Shown here: piece by piece, positions 13,401-25,400 of the stretch
Layout of the letters: each line of letters begins with the position of its first letter
Numbering within the stretch: position 1 is the stretch's first letter
Assembly: GCA_030062745.1 (NCBI GenBank)
Contig: CP099844.1
Coordinates: 25,172,596 to 25,236,595 of the forward strand
DNA: 64,000 bases
From: Capitulum mitella
Taxonomy: Eukaryota > Arthropoda > Thecostraca > Pollicipedomorpha > Pollicipedidae
Direction of reading: 5' to 3'
The notes under the pieces: model-generated
Seen by the model: only the letters and a program-made list of their open reading frames with translations
Databases searched by the model: none
Told to the model about the DNA's origin: nothing
Program-made: the position numbers and the translations under genes

Positions 13401-16400
13401 CGTCTGGCACCAGCCGGACAGTTTTAAGTGGAAAATAGCGTCTCGAAACACTGGAGCGAAGTAGTAAACAAAACGCAAACGCGCTGAGGGTGATCTAAGC
13501 GATTTTTAATGGTCCTCAGTCTCGTGTGGCTGGAGATTTAAGTGCGGGACGACAGCGAAAATATCTGCAACACGTGTCCTTTGCTGTCCAACCGTGGACA
13601 AGTGATTCTCCTGGACAGAAAACGTCTCAAACAAACGTGCCGAGCCCGAAATTACAATTGCAATATTGCGAGACAAAGTATCCAACAGCGCCTCCGGCTT
13701 TCTCACCTGTTTGTCGGGATGTTCTGCGACGCTAGAATGCGACTCCTCGCTCCGCCTGTGGTCGGCGACGTGTTTGGGTCGCTGATCGCCGTTAATCACC
13801 TGAAACCGTCGCAAATTAGACGCAAACGAACTGCTCTGCAATTCAGGCGAATGGGAATCAATCCAAACACACGTGAGCCTATTTCTGTAATCGAATGCTC
13901 CTACAGACAGTTTCTGCCTGGAGTGCGCGTTCCGTTTTTAGCGGGCCGTTTAAAATACCGTTGAGACTGTGTGCAACGACGTGAACAGCCGACTGAACAA
14001 CTGGGCCACGGTAACGGCGGTGTCTGGGCTGCCAGGAGCAAGGCCAAGATCAATGAAACCCGTAACTTGAAAAGGTCGCTTGAATTGGCCGGCTGAAGAG
14101 TCATCAATCACCGTTGGCCGTAGGTTGGTTTAGGATTTCACGCAGCACCGCCGATTATACAGCCGGGATTCTAATATACCAATTTATATATTTCCGTTCA
14201 AATAGCATGGCAGCCAGCGCATCACCAATGACGATGATTCCTCCGTCCAACAAATTCACCGCGACATTTGAATCAATTGGATACGACAAGGAATTTGTCC
14301 AAAGCCTTTGAAAACGCGTCATCATTTTCGAGGTTCATGATTTATCATTAAGACAATTACCAAAGTGGAATCTGCTTTCAGGCCTGATCGTCGTTTAGTT
14401 TCAGCGCAGGTATTATTGGATCTATTGCGTGCGGCATGTTAAGCCATTAGCCTGACATCATTATCTACATCGTTTTGACGCCACACGTATTTCTAGCTTG
14501 ACTTTATATTTACATGGATTAAAAGAGTAGCGACGATTTAATAAACAACAGAGTAGCGACAATTTAGTTGCACCCAACCCCCAGTTCCTGGGATAATACA
14601 CCATGGGACGTTGATCTCGTCTGGCCTTGGGGTGCGACCTGAACCCAGAGAAATAGTGACAGCCTTAACGGGTATGACTGACTTGAAATGTCAACATCAC
14701 TGTGACTGGGTGTGATTGAAATGTGACGGCATTTTACCTGGCTCCGGCGATCATTACAAAATGTAACAACTTTTGACGTCGCCTTGACTTGTGAGCTCGT
14801 TACGGCCCTGTACTGAATCTGTTTTATGTCCCGATGTGAAACGACACCTGTCTGAAGGCTGGCGATTATTAACTGCAATCCGTTCGCTAGTTCCAGAGAT
14901 ATCCTGGGGACGGGGCAAATTTTGTCTACCTCAGTCAATGGCGTCCTGCCAGATACCAAGTCAATGGCCGGCTCGGCAATACCATACGGCAGCTGACCAA
15001 TCCAGCAACGTACCTTGGTCTCTTCGCGGGTTTCCATGATGGTGGTCTTTTTCATAGACGAAGAACGCGACTTGACATTGGAGGAACGGCGTTCCAGCTG
15101 CGGTGATGGTGTCTCTTCCAGGGGCTCTGTGAGGGGATTACATGGTGTTTCTCTCGCGGTTGGTAATGCACATTTTCCTGTGTTATATAATGACGCCACA
15201 ATTCCGTCTAATTCAAGGCAGGAGCTGATAGGAAGATAGCCGAGGAAAACTCTGGCTAAACGCAAGTATGGCATGCACCGTCTGTGTTTATGCGCGAATA
15301 TGTAGGAGGCGAAAAATAAGGTATTACCTACCGCATTTAAGACCCTCCTATTATTCAACCGTGTACGACAGGATGAATGCATGTCAAAGGTTTCCGAAAA
15401 ATCCGTTCTAACCCTCAAAACTCCAAGTAAATCACCATAAATCTATGGTCGAATCACAATCACACCTGGCACGCTACCACGCCTTATCCAGTACCACTGT
15501 ACTCCTACGGCGTGCTGATCCACGCGAAACCTCGGGACAAGCGACGACGCCCCGGAGCTCGTACCTTCCACGGTGAGATGGGCGGCGCACGTAGCCTTCC
15601 CGATGTCGTTTTCGGCCACGCACTTGACCTGCCCGCTGTGCAGCTGCTCGGTGGCGGTCAAGTGCAGCACGTGCAGCTGGCCGTCAGACGAGGTGCTGAA
15701 GCTGGCCGGCAGCAGCGGGCTGTTGTCGAACAGCCACTCCACCTGACGGAGCGGGAGAGAGGCAGTTAAGGCTGGTCACGGCAGGCTGGCGGAAAAGGAA
15801 GGGCAGCTGCCTCAGGGACGGAGGTTAGAACGAACAGGTGGTAAAAGAGACGTCCCGAGAGTATAGGAGTGGAAAGTGACGCCATAACGTCCAAAGAAAG
15901 TGGGTAGCGTCATGACCAATGCGGTCGACCAGCTGCCTCTCGAGCACTGCTCCAACGGGCAGTCCACCTAAACGCAGTGTTTTTCGTTCTTGCCAGGCGC
16001 GTGGAGACGCAGCAGCGGAATAGCCAACAAATGACGCAAACGCTGGACGGAAAGCAGCCCCAACAAACCGCCGCTGCCGCCTTGATCAGCCAGCGGTCTT
16101 CGGCGCTCGGCCGGTGGCCGATCGCCGTGTAAACGAGCCGGCCGCCTGGAATAGGCCCGTTCTGCCACCGTTCGGCTGGCGCCGGCAGGAAATTGGCCGC
16201 CTCTCGGCACATTCCTGGCAGGCGTGGTCGGGGCGCGGGCCTGGCCCCCCGCCCGCCGGCTACTCTGGCCGGGCGGGGGCGGGGGCGGGGGCGGCACACA
16301 CCGAGCGCAACTCCCCCCAGACGTCGCTACTCTACACCGCCGTGCAGCATCAGTTCTTTTCCAACTCGCAAACAGTCTTAGCTGAAATTTGATGTCTTTT

Positions 16401-19400
16401 GTGATTTTGGCGGTCTCCGACGAATACAAACGTTAAGTTTCCGCACATCGTTGGTAAGAAACGGAAACTGTTAGGGATGCTCCATTCCAAAACAATCACA
16501 AAACGAAACAAAGTGGGAGACAGAGAATGTGGTGTAGTATATTTTCGAAACCTGGCAGCTGCGCAACTGTGTTTCGCTGACAATACATTAAAATATATGA
16601 TGGATGACGCCATCGTATTTCCTTTTACATGAGTTTAACGCTTGTCATTTTGAGCAGTTTGCAATAATGGCTCCCGCTGATATACCAACGCCTGCTTAGA
16701 GTTTTGCGGAATGACTGAGACGAGGCATTGGTACTGCGGGCGGAGGAGTTTCTTCGGACTATCGTCATCGTCTAGTGAGTTATTATTTACATAACGTTTC
16801 GACCAGTTAGTTCTCCAGCCGTCGTCAGGTGTTAAACGCCAACTTCTTGACATACTAACGGTTGTGATAAATACCTTACCATGCTTAAATTTGTTTACGA
16901 CAGTGCTAAGTATGTTATAAAGACACCTTTGCGCACACGAACAAACAAACACTGGTTTCTCATAAGATGCTAAAGATAAGCTCGGGTAAGCCGTCTCGCC
17001 TCTGCTATTGATTGCATTGGCACGACTCCAGCCCGTGATGGTACTAGGCCATGGTGCCAGACTCAAACCTACAACAACGTTAAAATTATCCCTTCTCACC
17101 GGCAGTGATAACGTATTCACTGGAGTGACTTTTCTCCTCAGTCTTCTGGGCTATGAAAATTTATGTCACGTACTTCGTTGCGCCTCAAAAGATTTGTTAC
17201 AGAGTACATCAATACAATGAGCCCCACTGAACAGTGTAGGCTCTGGACAACCATCTGGGACAAGAAGCCGTACGACGACTGGATTCCAAACTTTTGAAAA
17301 ATATCACAAGTCTTGACCCGGGAGCTTACATGCATAGTTGTTATGTCAGCTTTAGGGTTTCGGTAGGTTTAGCTAAATGCAGAAATTACGCCAGGTACGC
17401 CGCCCATGCTACCCGATGTGCGATCAAGAGCGTTTTATGATTCTTTGATTAATTTTGCCTTACGGGCAGATTAGCGCAATTCCATGGCTGAATACGTTCG
17501 AAATAAAGACCATGAACAACGGCACACGTCAGTGATAACATAAGCTTGTGTCCATTTTAGCAGCAGACGTTCACGTCGGTTTCCTCTCGTCAACGCCTGC
17601 TGGAGCCTGAAAGGGCGCTAGTTTGTTCACCAGCGCGCCAGTCAACAACGACAAATTTAAGTTTAACCGAAGGATATGAAAAACAATCTTGTCAGCGTAC
17701 AGTATCCTTTACTTTCTTTTCCGCATCGATGTGAAAAACAACTCCTATGCTGTACGACAAAAACGTGAATGATACGCAACATGTTTGACCTCTATGGTGT
17801 TAGCCAGGGTTATACCAGATTGAAATGGATCGATTCACGGCCTGATGCACTGGGCAGGGAATTGATTCCCATTCTGATTCACAGAGGTTTTTAAGAATGT
17901 GAATCGAATCAGTCCTGTACAATGGTGACTGAAGAGAAACAGGTCTGCGATTCGATTCTGATTCTCAATGATGCCGTTTTACCTCGTCCTTATAAGGACT
18001 TCGGCATAACGCGGACGCATGGCGGGATGTATGGACCCGACAATTCCCACACCAAGCGTCCTAGAGCGTCACGGAAGAAAACAGCGTGTTGCACGTGACG
18101 AGATCTCGCGACTGGTATCCCGTTTTAAGGTTTCAGGTCAACAGCGGACCTTCCAGATCGGGTTAAATGCAAAAAATTGGAAGAAGGTAGTATTTTTTTC
18201 GAGTTAAGCACACACCAACGCCGAAGAATAAATGATGATAATTTAAGTCCATCTGATTGTACCTCATATGGTTGTATTTTACCGATGGAGTCTGATCCAC
18301 GTCATGCTACGTCAACCCTTGTCCGGCGGAGAAGTCGGCTTAAATGTGTTCTCGGAGCTGCAGAAACAATTTTGTGGACAACGATATATGTTGAAGTGAA
18401 ATGTAACATCTGCATTAACCAACACCATTGCCGAATGACATATAAAGTTCATCTCGGGCCATCCAAGGATACCTCAAGCCAGGACGTAGAATAACCTCGG
18501 ATTAACTAAAAAGTCGTAACTTAGTGGTGCCAAAAAGTAAATTTGTGCTAAAAAGTAATTTGAATTTGCATCCACAGCGTGTGGGGATGTCTCCACTGCT
18601 GGGGGGGGGGCAAAGTAGTATTTTGGGCAAATTTTTCCAAGTGAACACCCACAGAGTCAATGTCAGATCTCAGAAAAGTTGGGGGAAGCTGCTCCCCCCT
18701 ACTACGTTTCCTTGTACAACCAACGCATGGTACTACAGACTCATCACCCCGCGCCGAAGCAGCTCCGCCCGTGGGAGCAAACGTCAGGCCTTCGCTGCAT
18801 TCCGCCCGCTTTTGATGAGATAAAAGACAGATTGCACCAAGTTTATGTCGTTCGATTCCTTGCAGCTCAAGCCATCCCAATAGATAGATTGTTTTGCGGT
18901 GCCTATTTCCTATTGCATTTCCAGAGATAAAAAATAACGCGTCTCCCGCCGTAGCTCATGAGATAAGTTTATACCTTCGATAATCCCAACAGTGAGCATA
19001 AGCCTAGCAAATATATGCTACGTCTTATACAACATGAAATTCGGAGCCCATTCATACATATAAATATATATAAATATAAATAAATATATACATATATATA
19101 TGTATATATACACACACATATATATTCTAGTAATCGCGCACTGCAATTTCTTATAGTGGGACCGAAATGAGAAGGATGCAAAACGGCGCGTTGGCGTGCG
19201 AAAACGACTAACATGGTTCCAGTTATGACGTCACAGCTCGTTACCATAGCACCGTAGGGAAAAAATGTTTACACCATAAGATGCAGAAAGGATGCCCCAG
19301 AGGGCACACCAAGTTTCAAATGGATCAAACAAAACCGTTAAGAAATCAAACATACCCCATCCCCCCATACGGCTAGGGCTAAAGTGATTTAATTTTGATT

Positions 19401-22400
19401 CTGATTCACGACGGCAGTGTGAAATTACTGAATCGACTGCGAATCATTCACAAGCCTGCTGCCAGCACTGATAACGACACATAAAGGTGACAAAAAGATA
19501 AAACAAAAGCAAAACAAAACAACAAGAAGACGAAACAAAAAATATGTAAAGGAGGTAGTCATAAAAGCCATTTTCTCTAAAAAAAATCAAGTTAATAAGG
19601 TAGCCGACGACTTCATTTGTTCCGTGCAAAATGACACGTTTCAGCTTCTCACACGACCGGACGTGGCCATTCATCTAGCTCTGTCTTTGATCATCAATCA
19701 ATGGCCTTGACAAAACAAAGACATCCAAGTTCAACATGGCATCCAGGATCCATTCATTTTGTCCAGACGCGGACGGCACTTGAGACGACTAGACCTCAAG
19801 GAACCCGGGATCAACGGTTACTGACAACGGTCCTGAAATTTAGAGCATGGGGGGAGAATGATTGGAAGTGACACCAAAACAGTTCTTTAGTAATGTTTCT
19901 TAGGCTCGAGGCCGGAAATAAACCTCAAACGCTGAAACGATTGAAGATCAGAGCTTACTGGCGACAAGCAGCGGCCAGGAAACTCCGAAACTCCGAGATA
20001 AAAGAATTACTCAAAATCAAAGTACGGACAGCGCTTACCGACAACAACACGCGCGGAAACTCGAAGTCTGGAGTGCGGAACGACAAAAGCTTCTGACACC
20101 CAACCGAGAATGAGCTGCTCTCAATGCCCGGCCGAGAATGAGCCACTCCTGACAGCCAGCCTGAGCCGCGGAGTGCTGCCGCGGACGGTGGCAGCGCCGC
20201 TTAAGCTGCGCTTGGCCGCCGGGACGGCTCGGAGAGGCTGAGCCGGGAGAGGCCAAAAACAAACCCCCCCACCCAGGAGGGGGGACCAGAGCTTCAAGTG
20301 CAGCCAACTGGTCCCGGCTGCCGGCACAGCCCTGGCACCCCGCGCACAGCTGACGAATGGTGCGGTGTGCGCGGCGCGCCCGCGGCAGAAGCTAGGCCAG
20401 CAAAACAGGCCGTCTCTCGACGCCGCCGACAGCTGGTCGCCGGGAACGACGCGTTAATTATGCGCGTCGGCGGGGCCGGTCCGGCGACGGGACCGGCCTG
20501 GCCGCGGCCGCTCGGCGTGAGCGAGCACCCCCTGAAAACGCCGCACGGAGACAGGCGGCGGACGCAAGGAACCAGCTGGTCGCCACCGAACCGAGACGAG
20601 CCAGCTGGTCGCCACCGAAAGATCTGTGTTCTACTTTGGGACTCCACGGTCGGTAATGCCGTTGTTGGTTTATTGTTGTTAGCGATGTCGCTGTTGTAAC
20701 CGATGTTGTTGGTGCTATTGGCGTGGTGTAAACGTTTGGAGTGGAACCTAAAATGACTATTAATTGATATAGATCCGATACGACAAGTCCAGTCCGATAT
20801 TCTGGTTAAGTATGCCAAAAGTATGCCTGCGTGCAGCACCAGACAAGAGAAAGACCATCGTTTAAATGGCTGCGTACAAGAGAAGGAACGGAAATATGTC
20901 TTCGATCGCAATGAAATAAACTTGGCCATTATCACCTAACCACCTTGAGAAGCCGCCTTTGAAACTGAAAGTCCTGCTGACATGAAGTCGTTTACGACAC
21001 CTGCAACGACCATGGTGTTTACGCAAAAGCGCGACCGCTAACAACGTGCTTCGCTGAGAGCTCGTAAACCACAGCACCAACAACGCATTATAGCACACCA
21101 TCGCTAACGCCCTCCCTCCCCCCTCACACACACATACGCACTACCAGACAGACTCCCAGCCAGCCAGGAGAGGGGGACCAACAGCCCCCAGCTAACTACC
21201 CCCAGCCCCCAGCCAACAGCCCAAGCCAACAGCCCCCAGACAGACTTGTTCCTTGCCCCTGACATGCCCATCCCCCCCCCCCACCAGAGGCAGCCCACCA
21301 GAGCCAGCCCCCTGCCAGGACTCTCACCGTGGGCCGCGGCCGGCCGTCGATGATGCACTCGAAGCGGACCTGGTCGCCGGGCGCCGCCAGCTGGTCGCGG
21401 AAGATCTGCACGAAGGTGGGCGGCCGGCGGCGGGTCAGCGAGCGCGTGTCGGCCGCCGCCGACGGCCGGACCGTCACTTGGGCCGAACAGCGCGCCTCGC
21501 CTGCCACGTTCGACGCCACGCAGATGTAGGTGCCGGCGTGCAGCGGCAGAATGGAGGCGATCTCCAGCCGGCAGAGGCCGCCCGCGCGCGTGATCTGCCA
21601 ACAGCGGAGCGTCAGAGCATACGAGAGGATCGCAGGATACGAGACGGTGTGAATACCATGCCAGGAAATACGGCAATACGATGCCAGAGTGCTACACTGG
21701 CGACAGAAGGAGACATTTCTTCTAAATTCACAGAAATGTCAGGTTCTGAACCACAGTCTTCATCGCGAGATATAGATTACTTTGATGTTTGTGCATTCAT
21801 AAAGGTTCAGCCACACTTGTCAGTGTAAGAAACGGACCATGATGAATCTAAATACCATTTACTATTTTCTGCATTCAGTACTTCTGATTAGGCTGCATTA
21901 CAAGTCACTTGCTTCGATTTCTAGTTTCTAGCTAATACCGCACTTGCATCGACTTCTGACTTCGTAATAGCACACACGCCAGCACTACTTCCACGATGAA
22001 AGATCCCCAGAGCAAAGAAACATTATCGTGTCGCCTGTCGACTAACTTTCAAACAACATGGAAACTCGCTTAAGCCTGCTCAAAAGGGCCCTACGATGAG
22101 TACCGACGACAGGTCGAAGAGAAAACCAAGCAAATCACCTTCAGGCTTTCCGTAGATTTCACCTCACGAGCATCCTTCAGCCAAATGACGATCGGTTCCG
22201 GATAACCCGTCACTTCAGCTTCCAGCACCTGCCGCTGGCCCTCTATAGCGCTGGCGTCGCCCAACAGCCGACTGAACTTGGGCTTCTGCGCCGGCCTCTC
22301 AGGGATGTCAACGTCAGCAGCTGGGGAGATTCAGCAACGACTGAGTCTTGGACACGAGTGAAGACATCACGCACTTTCGGTGAACAGCCAAACGGGGATT

Positions 22401-25400
22401 CGTAATACAATTACCGCGCACTGGTTCAACTGGTATGTCATTCGAGATGATATGAGAAGACGAAACCAGACACAAATTATTATTTTAGTTTAGTTCCGCA
22501 CTGTCTTTAAGAGTACACATGACACACAACCAAAAATAGAAAACAAACGAGGAAAACTATAAAAGCATCGCCTCTGCAACGTTTCATGTCAGTCCATGCG
22601 TAAAAACATCAAAGATCTTGTGCCAAAGGACAACCAAGAACGGCCGGGTCGTTAAAAGCTATGTCACACGGCATGGTTGATGGACCTCTTGTTTTATCTG
22701 GCTCATGGATAAGAAAATTCCCTCAAAGATGTCACCCTTCGAGTCACGAACTCGGGGTGTTTCCTCTGAGTAACTCAAAATAAGGACGCAAACCTGCTCC
22801 TCGTAATGAGGCTCGCGGTACAACTATTTCAGGCACAGCACTCCAGCAAGCCCCATTGACATGTACATGGTAGTGATACCTAGTCCCAGGGAATGCACTG
22901 CTTACGGAGCACTCTGAGGGTACAGCGTGACGTGGCCTCGCCTGCCGAGTTGATGGCCACAACGGAGTACGGTCCGGCGTCGTCCTCCACCGCCCTGTTG
23001 ATGACCAGCGTGCACCGGTCTCCGTGGAACAGCAGCTGGAAGTCCTTGGACTCCTTCACAGGCTGGTCACCGTGGTACCAGATCACCTGCCCGGCACGTA
23101 AAACAAGTCGAAAAATCTGCCAGAAACACGTAATGATGTGGGTTAATGCAACGACCTACATTCGCTTCCTACAACAAAGCAGACACACTTATAACAATTC
23201 CGTCACATTTCTGCAGCCATTGTGTTATTTTATTTCCAGTCAGTATCACAGACATAATTTGGACGTCAGAAAATTCAAAGAGCCCGGTTTCTGAAGACGC
23301 AGGTGACCACGCACTCAGTCAGAAGGTGGATGCGAGGCAGACGGCGCAGGCCAGATGGCTGGCCTCTGGCTCCGGCTGGCCGACGACGACGCAGTCCAGC
23401 TGGGTCACTGATCTCTGGTTCCGGCTGACCGGTGATGACGCGGTTGAACTGGGTCACTGACCTCTGGTTCCGGCTGGCCGGTGATGACGCAGTCCAGCTG
23501 GGCCCGCTGGCCGGCCTCCACCGTCAGATCCCGCAGCTTGGCCGGGATGCTCGGCTTCACCGGCTCCAGGTCGCTGGCCATCTCCGAGTCGGATGTTTCG
23601 GTGGGCAGCCGGCCCTGACAAACGCCGGAGGCCAGTGATGAGGCCCAAACGGTCGAACGTGTCGGTGAGCAGCCGACCCCACCACGCACCAGAGGCCAGG
23701 AATGTGGGCCCAATGGTCGGTACGGTGAACCGGCCAGTGTTGTGAATCGGGAGACCCATACCGTGTCCCGACAGATGGTGCCGAGGTTAGAGAGGTCGGT
23801 ATTAGCGCCCGACGTTTTAGCACTGTGATCAGCAAAATCGGTGCGGCAACCTGAGCTGTCAGCTCCGTTGTCCCAATGCACGAATACGAAAGACCGAATG
23901 ACACAGCTGTTTACCGCCAAGGATCAGTAAACGTAAACCGTTCCAAACACTGGCATACGTGCGCCACGTGTCGGTGAGCCATAAGTGCGCCAACGCACTT
24001 ATCCCGAAAACGTTTGGAGCTCCCAGACTTTCTGTATTTTTTTTTTGTATTTTTTCTACTTGCCATCATTACGTTATCAGTTCTCGGAGCCTTCCAACAC
24101 CGATAGGTGAACAACAAAGCCGTCCGCTCGAGTCAATCAACACGTCTCTTTTTGCGGAACGCACCAGCTGGCACGCCCGCAAAGCCTGCCGCGGCTTCAT
24201 CAAGCCGCCACCAGCCGCCGCCGCCACTCAGCGTCGCCGCCGCCCCGCGCGCGGCCGAGACCGGCGGCGCGGGCGACGGGCGCTGGCACGGCGGCCGCCG
24301 CCGGCACCCACCTTGACCGAGACGTTGCAGGAGCAGGTGGCCTCGCCGGCGGCGTTTTTGGCCACGATCGTGTAGGCGCCGGCGTCCTTGGGGAACGCCT
24401 CCGGGATGGTGAGCGTGGCCCGCCGGCCGTCGAACGTCAGCTGGCGGAGGAGCGGGGCGGTGAGCGACGAACGGGCGGCGGCGGCCGACCGTGTCGGACG
24501 GCGGAGAGTGGGGACAGGCGGCGCCTCTTGTCTGGCTGGAGGACAGTACCGTCTGGTATGCGGTCGGCAAAGGAAGGAGTGAAGGAGGGAAAACAAGTGT
24601 GGCACAGTGCAGACTGAGGGAAGATGGAACAGCGTATGAAGATAGGCGTTCTGGAAGCCTCTTGCACTGCTGCCGTTGTTAGTCCCGAATGTTTATGTTG
24701 GGCAAATCTGCTTGGACCTCACATTATTTCATGTGCCTGTTGTAAATAATTACGGCTCTGAAGAAGCGGATTTTTTGGGAACATTTCGACCATTCAGTCT
24801 ATAACTGAACTTTGGTGTGGAGTATTATATTGAATATTATGTTATCATTTATGAATCAGATGTTATATTGAGCTATAACTGAACTTATACAATTGAACCT
24901 GAACCGTCTAAAACTGTAGAACAGTCCAAACATTAAATTACGCTGGATGACCCAAAGTTCAATGTACTGAATTCGGCGAATTCTAGGCCCTGTTACATGC
25001 CTTACACGCATCACATATTCAGCACCATGAATGAGACTTAGGGACAAGCACTCTGAAGTGACAAGGAGACGGCGCTAGCTTCAAGGCAACGTAAGACAGG
25101 CCCTGGCACATCTTTTAAGACCGTTACCCGACATTTAACATAATTCAGCCTTGGAGACCGTGACCTCTGCAAACACCACTCTCAAATCTGTTGCCTGGAT
25201 CTCCACCATGACATCGCATGACATTTCTTGACCGGTTTCTGGTTGTGCAGCCCGGTGAGGTCCCCGTTCTCTCACCTTGGTGTCGTGGTTCTCCTTGACC
25301 GGTTTCTGATTGTGCAGCCAGGTGAGCTCGGGGTGCGGCAGGCCGCGGACCACGCACTCGAGCCGCAGCTTTTGGCCGGCCCTGGCCATCACGTTACTGA

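Larger units (their letters stand above)
15743..21327. other. Intron 30 (5.6 kb) with two GC-rich blocks and repeats
   Basis: The largest intron in the Ig region. GC-rich blocks lie at about 16060-16330 (with GGGCGGGGGCGGGG) and 20100-20640. Between them are an interspersed repeat copy (18570-18705) and a (TA)n/(CA)n microsatellite (19055-19127). No coding exon was found. Confidence 0.5.

Noticed and set aside
16114..16429. Proline-rich frames in the GC block of intron 30
   Set aside because: No splice-compatible phase with exons 30 or 31; probably GC-rich non-coding sequence.
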